Notes: generated from the sequence alone by a model not told the origin. A stretch of DNA of 64,000 nucleotides from Hymenochaete sp. R1 (GCA_019400425.1 JAFREE010000018.1:186001-250000), one strand, 5' to 3'; numbered from the stretch's first letter, positions 36,701 through 48,083 are shown. A program made the numbers and translations.

Positions 36701-39700
36701 TAATACATCAGCATAGGATAGCGAAGGAAGAATGGCTTTTTCTTACCTCTACCTTCAGAGATTTTACGCTACCCTGGGGCTCCTCCGTCCCTTCGCGATT
36801 CTCCAAGTCCCCGCTGTCTTTCAGACTCAAAGGCTCGCCAATAAGTGAACCGGCGTGTTCCAGGAAAGATTGAAGCAGAGCCATCCAGTCATGATTTCTG
36901 AGCGGAAAAAAAGACGTTACTTCTATGAGGATTGGGACCATTAGAATGACCGTACAATGCATCAGATGTTAGCAAACTGTCCAGTAAAGCGCACAGGACC
37001 GTAAAATAATCTGACTTGAACTTGCTATACGGTCAAGGTAGCTTCAGCGTAAAAGGCATCCACAGGATAACAACAAACACTGACAGCGTGATCTCCTTCC
37101 CCATCAAGCCCGTCAACCTATCTAGCATCTCAATAACCTTTGGCCTTAGCGCGTCATACCGCAATGCCATCTCGTTCAAAGCCGAACACGCCGTCTCAAA
37201 CTCCGAGTTGCCGCCCGAGTCTTTGAAGACGGACCGCGTACGCTCGCGGATCTCTTCCTCATCTTCGAACTTCTCTTCGGTATAGACGTCGATCTGTGTA
37301 ACGATGGATTCTGGAGGGCGGATATATCGCAAAGTCTATATAGCGTTAAATTGAGAGAGAAAGTGAAAGGGTTGAGGAAAAGCGACGTACCACGATGATT
37401 TCGTTCAAACCTCGCCGTCCAAATTCTTCTCGTAGCTGTATCCTCTCTTCCAAGGACTCCGGGCAAGTCGTCAATGCATTGACGAGAGTCATTGCACTTG
37501 TCCTAGCTTCCCAAGCTCCCTCTTCGTCGTCATTCATTCCCGCATCTCCATCACTTTCATCGTCTTCAACATCCATTCCCGGATGATTCAGCCTAAGAGA
37601 CCCGATGAGCTCCTCGAATCGAAAGGCCTCCTCATGCGAGACGCAGTAGTCCGAGAATGCTGCGAGAACGAGACGATGTCCCTGCGTCACTGAGAGAAGA
37701 CAGATCGCGGCAAGTAGCTCGCAAGTGAGCGTTCTAAGCTTCAGAGAGTCCGTATGAAGTGTATACGAGACATGAGTGATCAGTGAGAGCGTGGCTAGAA
37801 AAAGATTGAAGCCCAGCTATAGCGCATATAATTAGCCTAAAGTATTACACATACAAGGAGAAGTTTACCTCAGTATTGAGTAGGACCCGCAGGCATTTCA
37901 CCACCTCGTATGTCACACTTTCCTCCGTCTCCGTCAATTTCCTTCCTTTCCCTCCTTTCCCTACAAGACCTTTCAAAAGTCCCGCAAGCGCTTCCATGCC
38001 CCGACATTCTTCCCCGAGGAACCGTTCAACCCAGCTTACCTTTGCCGTAGACAAATGGACGCGCAGCGCAATAAGATGTTTCACGAGCTTCATGTCATTC
38101 GGTCGTTTTTCACGAGCGCGAATGCCGTCAGCGTAGAATGCAGGAGACGAAGAGTCTTTGTAGTTGGAGGCTGAAGTGGTAAGAGGAGTCGAGCGAGATT
38201 TCGAAATAGAGCCAACCCAAGAGTCGCTACCTGAGGAGTTCCACCAACTACTCCAGAGAGAACCTGTGTTTTGAGATAGAAGGGGTGCCGGTTCGGCCCT
38301 GCTTGGGCTTTCGGAACGTTTCTTATTTTCGTTCAAAACATCACGGAGAGAAGAGACACTCGATGAGAGCTGAGAAGTCGGAGTGGATGGTAGATTGGGA
38401 CTTTGCGTCGGGCTCCCGGAACTTGACCAGCTCGTAACTGAGAAACGCTTCATGAGGCCTCCGTCCCCGGTCAAACTCGGCACCAGCGAAGGTGTCACAG
38501 GAGAACTTCGGCCTGGATTGATTGTTGCCGACTGCGGTGGAGATTTGACTGTAGCGGATGAAGACGTCGAACGCATTTGTCTGTTTTGGCGGATCAAGTA
38601 CCGTTTGCGATCAACAGGGAGGTTCCGCATCGCATCTCGCTTTTCTCCCTTCAATCCTAGATCGCTCTTTCGTGAAACATTAGAGTTGTTTTGCATCTTA
38701 GCTAGACGAAATTTACTCACAATCATCTGTTCAAAATCTTCTTCGTCAATTGCAGGCTCGCTCTCATCTGGTGATTCCGCATGCGCTTCGATTGCGACCG
38801 GATCGCTGACGACTGGCCTGTTGGGTACTTGATTCGCCGTGACCGTGTTCAAATGCTCTCCAGAGGTCGATATGTCTGCAAGAGCAGCATCCGACCCAGA
38901 CCCAATCCAACCTTCAAACATACTCGAGAACCTTTTCGACGAAAAGGTCCCACCGGACCCGTCAGAAGACCTCTTTGCAGTCGGTGACGCCGGTGCCGAA
39001 TTCTGCGGTGTTTGCTTGGCCTTCGCTGTCCCTTCCCCCTCTCCTTCACTGTCCCCATTTGCCTTTGCTTCGGCTTCTTCTTCAGCTTCGAGTTCGGAGA
39101 GGCGCTTCAAAGTTGATTCGGACGGTGCAAGGGGTGCATTTCTGAGGCGCGAGTTGGTCGCGCTGGAGCGACGATACCATTCGTCTGGCACACAGAATGT
39201 GAATTCGATAGAACATGATTTCGACTCTTCTACAAGAGGGGAAATAGATGTATCGGAGGCAAGGCGGATTGTTTCTTCAACGAAATTCAGAAATAAGCTT
39301 CCAGGATCAAGACCGGACATCGCAGTACAGACTCACCTCCGTCCCTAGTCATTTCCAGCACGTACTCAACGTCACCACCTCCCCTTCCAGGCACATTCAA
39401 GCTTTTCATCAGCCCAAACCTTTCTACGATCTCTCTCGTCACATCGCCCACGGCTATATTCCTCGCTAAGTACACGTTCCATCGAAACCCGTCATGCACT
39501 TCTGGTACACGGGCGAACACGAGCTTGAGCTTCAAAGCTGGATGTTGGGAAATGATCCGTAGAAGTGGAGTATGGAGATGTGATGTGAGTGGAAAAGTTG
39601 AGAAGTGCCGGTCGAAGGTTGGTCGGGAAGAAGTGTTTGGGCTTGATGGTGGTACGAGGAGGGGGGCAAGAGGTGTCTCCGGTGCGAGAAGGCCTAAAGG

Positions 39701-40007
39701 GTTGATTTAGTACAAAACACGACGGCGGCGCAGAATCAAATCAAGGACAATACTACGAACCGTCATTTAAAACCTCAAGTTCTTCCTCTTCCCACTGTCT
39801 CCCAGGGTCTGACTTCTGTACTCTCTGCAATGCCCACCCATAGCCGTCGTCCGACAAGTCCCCTAGCAGGTCTTCCTTCACATCTCGCATCTCGATCAAA
39901 GCGTCAAGCGCATCTCCAACTGTCGCATCCTTCGAAACAGATACGAAGTGGACTACTCCAGACGGCGATAGAATGGGTGCTACAAGAGGTGCTTCACCAT
40001 TGGCCAT
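33764..40007 (-). CDS. Diaphanous-type formin (FH1-FH2 actin nucleator)
   Basis: Builds linear actin filaments for polarity and septation. Eighteen exons, highest first: 39761-40007, 39337-39693, 37869-39229, 37391-37816, 37081-37335, 36956-37014, 36747-36897, 36604-36693, 36432-36548, 36298-36375, 35421-36246, 35211-35338, 35093-35158, 34884-35039, 34610-34832, 34421-34551, 34210-34359, 33764-34123; 1726 residues. N-terminus: a ubiquitin-like/RA-like segment (VHFVSVSKDATVGDALDAL). Then a Ser-rich linker and an FH3/GBD-like armadillo part (LRTLTCELLAAICLLS). Coiled coil about 950-1140; FH1 with several Pro8-Pro9 runs (about 1147-1230). FH2 from KRLKPFFWTKV (about 1244) through LPERINCMLFRRRLELD and LMVGNTLNASSFRGNARGF. 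A DAD-like C-terminus (DETIKSMRKGVRRDRNRP) implies autoinhibition released by Rho GTPase. A 54-nt in-frame intron-like segment lies at 38667-38720. Confidence 0.95.
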
Positions 40008-40402
40008 GCCGGCTACAAGACCCGAGCTTGCCTGGTCTGCTCGCGTATGCCAAGTGGAAGCTACTGTCTTGACCAGACCTCAATAAATACACTCTCCGAT
40101 GAGCAAAATAAAATGGGCAACAAGCCTCGAACGATGTTTCGTAGTAAGAGTTACTGCCCTGACGTGAGGTGTAGAGGACAACGTCCTGCACCTTCCGGCT
40201 CGCAAGCACGTCTATTTGGTTAGGGGTCTCACGGGATCGACGTCTCAAAGTGCATACACCCGGACTTAATGACTCTCATAATCTTAGATTACAATATTAA
40301 TGAGAAAGTTTGGAAACGAGTAAAGCGTCAGGTACCAATTGCATTTACGATTACAAGTACATCTGTTGTTTGTTTCAATGTTATTGCAGTTCAAATACGG
40401 CT
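40008..40402. other. Intergenic, formin promoter side
   Basis: 395 nt between the formin start and the 3' end of the RTC3-like gene (both on minus). No gene seen; it should contain the formin promoter and the RTC3-like terminator. Confidence 0.45.
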
Positions 40403-41072
40403 CTACGCTCCACTCAGACGACCACCCGACCCACGAACGTCCATTCGGTAGTCGCCTGTAAAGCAATTCGTAAGACGATCAAAGCTCAAAATATCTTTCA
40501 AGTCATACCGTGCGCCAAATTCTTGATGATATGATCTTCTCCGATTGCGTCAGCTGCTTGTGAATCCCCGTCGGACAACACTTTCTCTGCAACGTCGTAA
40601 TCCTTCGAGGTTCCGAAGATGTTCTCAAGCTGCTGCTTCGAAGCCACACCAAGATGACCCTGGCTGCCTTGAGCAGACACGAAGACTTGGAAAGCTTAAA
40701 TGCAATGAGCCTTATGGGGCAATATAAAAATGTGGAGAACATCTCACAGTCAACGACATCGACCAAAGGGATCGTTCTAGAGGAAACTGTGTTAAATCTC
40801 AGCAGTGACAATTGTGAGTGTAGATCCGTACTTGTCTGAAAATCGACACGATCGAGTTAGATCTTGACTCGCACTAAACACATGAAGACAGAACTCACCA
40901 CCGCCCCTCCATTTCTTATACTACAGATGTAAGATCAAACGATCGTCCGTCAGCATGCCTGTCCTCAGAAACGAAGTGATCGCGTGCTCACCTCGCCGGC
41001 ATTGACGATCATTATGAAAGACTCCGTAGACTGAGTACTGGGTTTGTAGACGACCTTGGTTAATTGCTTCAT
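40403..41072 (-). CDS. rtc3: RTC3-like protein with SBDS N-terminal domain
   Basis: Small fungal relative of the N-terminal domain of the ribosome-maturation factor SBDS; yeast Rtc3/Hgi1 is a stress-induced protein implicated in RNA metabolism. Exons on minus: 40992-41072, 40899-40920, 40832-40835, 40748-40776, 40509-40694, 40403-40455; 124 residues. The domain is nearly complete: KQLTKVVYKPSTQSTESFIM, EYKKWRGGDKTIPLVDVVDS, FQVFVSAQGSQGHLGVASKQ and QLENIFGTSKDYDVAEKVL. Exon 3 is only four nucleotides (ACAA). It is needed to give GGDKTIPL and to keep frame; skipping it, or reading the alternative acceptor at a CACAG, gives a poorer match. Length is normal for the family. The C-terminal VRGSGGRLSGA tail resembles other fungal members. 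Confidence 0.87.
40832..40835 (-). other. Four-nucleotide micro-exon of the RTC3-like gene
   Basis: On the minus strand the context is TTTCAG|ACAA|GTACGG. It completes Asp (G+AC) and begins Lys (AA+A). Flanking introns are 63 and 55 nt, both normal for this genome. Confidence 0.65.
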
Positions 41073-41921
41073 GACTTCGAGTTGATTTAGATACGAAATA
41101 CGGTTGAGAATATCAGAGTGGTAATGTGTTGAAAGATGAGAGTCGATGGAAGGAGGCAAAGGAGGATGACGCCCGGTTTATAAGGGGAAGGGAGGCTATG
41201 CAGGTCAAGTGACGTCAAAGGAAAGCTGTTGCGCTTTTTCTCCGAATTCAACCGCTGACTCGGAGACTCTCACCGGTACCGCGTCAACTTCGTCAACCTG
41301 ACTCCCTGACTTCTCCACTCCGATTCCGCTTTCAGCATCAATTTCAAAGGCTGTCTTTACATGCGATGCATATGCGAGCATCCAGAACCGTGTTACGAAT
41401 GTGTGCAATCTGTAATTGACATCATAACATAGAAGGACTTGAACACCATCCGGGTCGGTAAACAAGGGTGATATTGATGACTTAGATGCTTTATTCCAGT
41501 GCTGACATACTCTCGAAGATTCGTATACGCTCAAAAATGACTGACAGTGGCTTAGACAAAAAAGGAGATGAAAACTTCACAGTGTTATAGGTGAGAGGAA
41601 CGAAGTAGTACATGATTTTTTTCGAGGCATTCGATGCGCGTCAACAATCCACTCCGCTTCCACTCTCCTTGGATTCAAGAACTTCACGATCAACTCTCAC
41701 CTGCGGGCACAGTCCGATTATACTCGTAACGATTTTCTGAATGTACCGTTTAAAGCATTTTACAAAACTTGGGGAAAAGTATTAAAATGGTCCACTCACT
41801 GGCATATTGAAGGACAAGCGAGTCGACCACTTAAGCTTCCTCAGAAAGGACAGAGGTGGGAGTGCAACCTATGAAATCCGAGCCTTGCGGGCTGCTCCTG
41901 GCGGGATGAGTAAGATGGTAC
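41073..41921. promoter_or_regulatory. RTC3-like promoter with STRE/TATA motif, and intergenic
   Basis: On the minus strand the sequence CCCCTTATAAA (reverse of about 41180-41190) lies about 110 nt upstream of the RTC3-like ATG. It joins a stress-response-element core (CCCCT) to a TATA box, fitting the stress-induced expression known for yeast RTC3. A 110-codon minus-strand frame (41205-41534) has no recognisable content and is not called as a gene. Confidence 0.45.
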
Positions 41922-43614
41922 TTAGAACCCTTTCACAATCACAGATGGTTGTTAAATACGGTTTGAACTCACTGATCACCTTTGTTGCCCGGTTCATCAA
42001 AACCCATGCTACTGACTGTAGAATAATAAGAGCCGATGTTCGTACCCTCATTCAGCCCTGCTTCTCCTGCTTCTTTCAAGTTGAAGAACATCCGACTACC
42101 AAGTATACAAAGGAATGTCGGATTTCCCGCTGCAGCCAGAGCAGTTTGCACGGTAAGCTGAGATGAACTGTTTGTACCACTCAATATTTCGAATACCGAG
42201 CTCATTATTACCCTTTGCCAGTGTGAGAACAAGCACAAATGGGTAAGAAAGAAACTCACGCAATGAAATACACAATCTGATCCGTTATAAGAACCTTGAT
42301 GAGCCTCGGGCCTCTAAATGTCCTAAGAACCCAATACTCCTTAGCCTTGATCAAGGCCATGATTAGGAGCAATAGGCCGATTGCGATAGGAATCCCCCTA
42401 TACCGCCGTTGAGCGCACGCTTGAGTGTATAGATGAGAAACAGAGGCCACTTGCCAGTCGAGAAAGATGATAGCTGATGAAAATTCACCCGTTCCGGCAC
42501 AAGATGTGCTATCCCTTGCCAGGCCAACAACTCCAACTACTCAGGACAGTGAGAATCTAAACAAACAGGAAACGGAGTACACTTACCACCACCTGCATAA
42601 GTTCCATAAATTGATAAAGAAACTTTACCAATAGCCTCGAGCACTAGGACGGTGTAAAGAAGCATTGCAACTCCTTTAACTGAGATACTGATTGTAAACA
42701 TTTGGAATCAAGAACAACAACTGAAGGTCCGCACCTTTGTGATACAGAGCCAGAACCCTGATAGTCAAGATATCTAAAGTGAGATGGTCAAAATTCTGCA
42801 ACGGCGACAAATCTCGAGGCTTCACAATCGACTGTAACAACCGTGATTGAATCTATTGCAAATCTCAAAGTGTGTCATCAAATATAGTCGTGTTACACGT
42901 ACAGGATATTGCAGGTATCCACGCATACAAGTTGCCTGGACAGTAAATTTTGATTCATCATTTTCAAGCAACAAGCTGAGCTTTGCGACACAAACACCTG
43001 GAGAATGTCATCAGTTCACTCAGTCTAATGAATTGCCTGTGGTGCGATATACGCACTCAAGAAGCGTCACATTTGACGTGAAGTCTATGAAGTCGATTCA
43101 TATAAGCTCAGTACTATCCTACAAAATAACTTACATAATATCCTCATTATTGCACCGATAATGCCAACATAACGGTTCTGTATCGTATGTAAACATGGAA
43201 CACGTTGATGAGCATTTGTAAGTACTCACTAAAAAGAAAAACAATTTCGGTACACTCATGGAATTGGTCTGGTGGATACGAGCCTGAAGTCAGTCATCTA
43301 AGCCACCCTCGACAAACTTAAGCTACAACGTACCCAGAAGAACTTGACCTGGTTACGAAATAGAAAATATATATAAAAAGAGTTTTCCATACTAAAGACT
43401 CACTTCTTTATCAAACGTGCATACTGAAGTAAGTTAGAAAACGCAGCTTATGCCAACTTGAAGAGAAAAAGAACAAACGTGAATCGTAGAGAAGTGCAGA
43501 TGCTACAACAGCGGAAAGATAGCCAAAGACAAAATTTCCTTTCACCCAATCAGACACCTCATCTGAGGGCAGATTATTGGTGACGTCTCGGAGAGAAATA
43601 GAAATGTCAGACAT
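41922..43614 (-). CDS. DUF6533-family multipass membrane protein, copy P4
   Basis: Minus-strand exons: 43479-43614, 43404-43423, 43334-43348, 43230-43268, 43135-43177, 43057-43084, 42996-42997, 42903-42935, 42826-42852, 42735-42773, 42587-42679, 42455-42539, 42260-42397, 41980-42212, 41922-41929; 312 residues. N-terminus ISLRDVTNNLPSDEVSDWV resembles that of P5. Landmarks: LLYDS, LCTFDKE+VKFFW (split exon 2), NRYVGIIGAI, ECNLYAWIPAIS, TVDYILTIRVLALYHK, IFLDW, GSRMFFNLKEAGEAGLNEGTN. The intron at 42398-42454 starts with GCAAGT (GC-AG). The last 8-nt exon is optional: without it the protein ends two codons further on, at 41969. A TATATAA motif lies about 50 nt upstream of the ATG. Function unknown. 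Confidence 0.85.
42996..42997 (-). other. Two-nucleotide micro-exon of P4
   Basis: On the minus strand, AG|GT|GTTTGT. It completes Glu (GA+G) and supplies T of Cys (T+GC). Flanking introns are 59 and 60 nt. Confidence 0.75.
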
Positions 43615-44284
43615 CACGGCAGGAAAGAAGGGGGCGAAATGAGCTGGCAATCAATAGCGAAGGGTTATATACTATACTAGTTGACATTTTTGACTCCATC
43701 TTGATCTATCTGTCCTAGCTTCGTCATTCTGTGATTCTGTGTTATAAAAATACATTTAAAAATCGAGGAAAGCATGTAGAAATCAGATATGCTCCATGAT
43801 CTGTGGAAGATTATGATTTGATATCAGAGCGACACTCACGACTTGCTGCCGACTCTCCTGCGGAAATCCAGTCCGCCCGTTTCATGAAATCCCAAAAGAA
43901 TGAGCTGGCTCATTATGAAGGCGCACTGACATAGACATGTCAATGACTCTTTTGAAAAAAGAATTGATAATCGTGAATGGGGACGTGATGATCACTGGAC
44001 ATCTTGATAGACGAATTTACATATATCTTTCATCAACTGGAGCACTGTAGATACTAGAGTTTCTGGAGATGGTTTCGAGGCCTATGATCGGATGAAACAC
44101 CGCCATTAGTGTTTGTGCGCACCGCAACACAGAGTAGAAGTTCCTAGAGGTAATCTTCAAGTTATACGAGCTCAGAATGCAGAGGACGTCTTTGTTGAAA
44201 ATGGATGTACTCACAGTACAGTATTCTAGACTCTTCATGCCTTTACTTTGCTAAACTATTGCCTTCATCCCATAAGCAATCAGT
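43615..44284. promoter_or_regulatory. P4 promoter and intergenic
   Basis: A TATATAA motif on the minus strand (reverse of about 43665-43671) sits about 52 nt upstream of the P4 start. The rest, down to the P5 stop, shows no gene; a 73-codon frame at 44017-44238 (-) is unconvincing. Confidence 0.45.
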
Positions 44285-45929
44285 TTAGTGTGAGCGGACC
44301 ACCAAAGTATTGAAGACAGCCTTGACTCCCTCTCGGCAAGTGGATTGGTGCGAACTAACATTAATGCTCGTTCCTTCGTTGACACCGGCTCCACCTGCCT
44401 CTTTCAGATTGAAGAATATCTGGCTGCCAAGGATGCATAGGAGCGTAGGATTTCCTATAGCATCCAAAACAGTCTGGGCTGAATTTTGCACCAGATCCTC
44501 GCCGCTCACTATGGCAAAAACAGAGCACAGAATTGCTCTTTGCGTGAAGTTAGAAAGTACCGGTATCGCTTTAAACAATTGAAGGGACTGACGTAGCGAA
44601 ATACATAATTTGGTCGGTAATGAGAACCTTAACAAGTTTCGAACCGCTGAAGGAGTTCAACTTCCAATATTCCGTAGCTTTGATTACAGCTAGAACCAAA
44701 AGTAGCAGATCTAATGCAACAGGAGGAACCCTATACAACGCGTTCAGCAGTACATCCATGACCGAATGATATCACACACCAATCAAGCATATATGCAAAC
44801 GTCGGTGCATTTGTTACATCAGCACAAGCTATTGTATCCTGCGCTAGCCCAACAGTTACCACTAGAATCGAAGAAATCAGACTTCTGTGACCAAGTATTT
44901 AGAATGGACCTCACCGCCCTCGGCCAAAGTAACATAGGTCATAAAAGATATTTTTGCGATAACTTCAAGACCTAGGAGAATATAAAGGACCAGAGATACT
45001 TTTGTCCCTGTTATTCATTTTCTTGATAAATATTTACCAATAGAAAAAAATGAATCAAGTGCGCGCCTTTATGATACAATGCCAGAACCCTGAGTATCAA
45101 GATATCTGGTCGAAGTTAGAGCCCATGATAAGATTGCATGTTACATGCGAAACCCCACAGTCAATGGTGATAATGGTGATAGAGTCTACGGAACTTCAGA
45201 CTGCGCAACCGAAGACTATGGAAATTGCACTCACAGGACAGGATCGGTAACCACGTGTAAAGTTTACCTAGTAAAAGAACATCGATATCAATGCGTACGA
45301 TCACCTTCTTGAGTGTCAAGGAAGCACACATCTAGTAACAGTGTTAGCTTCGCAAGGATGACAAAACCTAACATACATACTGGAATAATGTTGCATTGTA
45401 AGACGGTTCTGCAGGGCAACGATATCAGCTCGAGCGTCCGCTGGTTTACGCTCGTATATACGAACCAAGAACACGCAATACTGATCCAACAACCCCCACA
45501 TAACGATTCTGCAGTTTGCTTTAGAATTGGACAGATGGAATTACGTCAATATACGCACCAAGAAAAAGACGATCTTGGTCAAGTTCATAGGAGCGAACTG
45601 ATCCAATGTTAGCATTATGGATGGAGAATTGGTTTGAAGGCAAACATACCCAAAAGTATCTGACCTGGCGGGTGGAATCATATAAAATGAAAAGAGACCA
45701 CTAGCATACATATACATACTTCTTTCTCGAACGTGCATACTGGAGCAAATTGGATGAGCGAGCCTAGATACTAGAAACGGCTGTACTTACGCGAATCGTA
45801 AATTAACGAAGTCGCCAGTGCAATAGACAAGTAACCCAAAGTGTTTGTTTCCTCTATCCAAGGGGGAACCTCATCTGGAGGGATGGTTGCAACGATGTCT
45901 CGAACAGTAAAGGTTGACTTTGATAGCAT
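44285..45929 (-). CDS. DUF6533-family multipass membrane protein, copy P5
   Basis: Minus-strand exons: 45791-45929, 45720-45739, 45650-45664, 45559-45597, 45466-45508, 45381-45408, 45330-45331, 45235-45267, 45159-45185, 45067-45105, 44915-45007, 44780-44861, 44593-44730, 44285-44537; 316 residues, frame intact. Landmarks: FTVRDIVATIPPDEVPPWI, LIYDS, LCTFEKE+VRYFW, FAPMNLTKIVFFLNRY, QCKLYTWLPILS, TIDYILILRVLALYHK, YMLDW, GSQIFFNLKEAGGAGVNEGTS. The intron at 45008-45066 starts GCGCGC, a weak GC-AG donor; the paralogue P4 has GTGCGG at the same place. The last intron seen in other copies is absent, so the C-terminal tail differs. TATAAAA lies about 46 nt upstream of the ATG. Confidence 0.85.
45330..45331 (-). 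other. Two-nucleotide micro-exon of P5
   Basis: On the minus strand, AG|AT|GTGTGC. It completes Gln (CA+A) and supplies T of Cys (T+GT). Flanking introns are 49 and 62 nt. Confidence 0.75.
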
Positions 45930-46438
45930 GGCGGATGCGGATGAGGGTACTCAGGACTTTGATGGAAAGATGAATTTTATAGCGCTGGAGTGAACTGAAT
46001 CTTTGCACGCAGGCTTGATTGAGAAATCATCTCGTACCCAAAAGTCACTTATGCTGGACGGAAGAACGGCAAAAAGGCGAGCTTGTGCAAATGGAGATCC
46101 CGAGTCGCATCAAGACTCGTAAATAGAATTGAAGAACGCCTCGGATGCACTACTGGCCTCGGTGTATGTCTTTAGCTTATCAAACTTACTCCAAAAAAAG
46201 AAAGGTAATTGGCCTCCAACCACATCTGATGCTGTGCGCAATGATCCTAAATGGCAAGTAAGTGGACGCCCCATTCGAGAGGGCGGAAGGTTTGAACTTA
46301 CAATATCTTCACGCGCGACGAATCCATGAAGCTAGCGCACATTGTTTTCAGTCTTCGCCTCATATCTGCCCTGCAAAGTCTGCAACGAGGAAAAAGATCG
46401 GAACACAGCGAAATATCACAGGTCATCTAGTCGCAGTT

Positions 46439-46442
<4 letters not shown>

Positions 46443-46490
<48 letters not shown>
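46443..46490. repeat. (AT)24 microsatellite
   Basis: An uninterrupted run of alternating A and T, 48 nt, immediately followed by AAGGGG. Reading frames through it (poly Ile-Tyr) are artefacts. Confidence 0.97.
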
Positions 46491-46494
<4 letters not shown>

Positions 46495-46774
46495 GGTTAT
46501 CACATACGTGCTTCTTTCATTCAAAAGACGATACGTCGGATTGATCCAAGAGATGAATTCTTCACTCCTTGTGCTTCCATGTCGTTTCGCATCATGATAG
46601 AAAGACAAACAAACAAAGGTCTGGTGATGCGGGCGTTCTGCATCTATGAATAGAATCGATCAGGAGGCATACCTCAAATCATATAGACTAAACATCAAAA
46701 AATCAAACAGACGTACCGACTACTGTGTTGGTGGACTTCCCAAGACGAGAGCGAATAAACTTAACATGAGATTT

Positions 46775-46905
46775 TTATAACCAACCTATCCAAGCTTCAA
46801 GTTCAATGATATGCAGCTACCGAGCATGCATAGGAGTGCAGCATTTCCAGACACTCGAAATTTCACTTTCTTGCTTCTTTCGAAATATCTTGTACCATGA
46901 AGAGT
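46775..46905 (-). pseudogene. Relic of a sixth DUF6533 copy (P6)
   Basis: On the minus strand the segment reads GNAALLCMLGSCISLNLKLG followed by a stop. It aligns with the P5 stretch GNPTLLCILGSQIFFNLKEA at both protein and nucleotide level; gcatgcataggag in P6 matches ggatgcataggag in P5. A stop follows where the others read on to EAG. Upstream, WKSQFPRLSN may be a decayed form of the YWKLNSFSGSK exon. No other exon of the family is found nearby, so this is a truncated remnant at the outer end of the minus-strand arm. Confidence 0.6.
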
Positions 46906-47031
46906 TCGATAACCGGGGAAACTGGGACTTCCAGGCAATCATTAACCAAGAGAGGATATGAATGGATTAATATTGCTGCGCAAAGCATCTACAAGCATTT
47001 AAATAGAGCTGCTTTTACCACAAGCACACAT

Positions 47032-48053
<1,022 letters not shown>

Positions 48054-48060
48054 GGTGGAT

Positions 48061-48083
48061 GACGACGACGACGACGACGACGA
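48061..48083. repeat. (GAC)n microsatellite in the NDUFS8 leader
   Basis: Seven GAC units plus GA just upstream of the NDUFS8 ATG on the minus strand. A near-identical short (GAC)n tract occurs at about 55413-55425 upstream of the INO80F-domain gene. Confidence 0.9.

Larger units (their letters stand above)
45930..47031. other. Intergenic with P5 promoter, AT microsatellite and P6 relic
   Basis: Contains the P5 TATA box (reverse of about 45975-45981), an (AT)24 tract and a degenerate DUF6533 fragment, each listed separately. No intact gene is seen. Confidence 0.55.

Noticed and set aside
41205..41534. 109-codon frame on the minus strand between RTC3-like gene and P4
   Set aside because: No recognisable domain and no supporting gene structure. 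Could be a real orphan gene, but the sequence alone does not support a call.
46342..46653. Reading frames with poly(Ile-Tyr) around 46.4 kb
   Set aside because: They are translations of the (AT)24 microsatellite.
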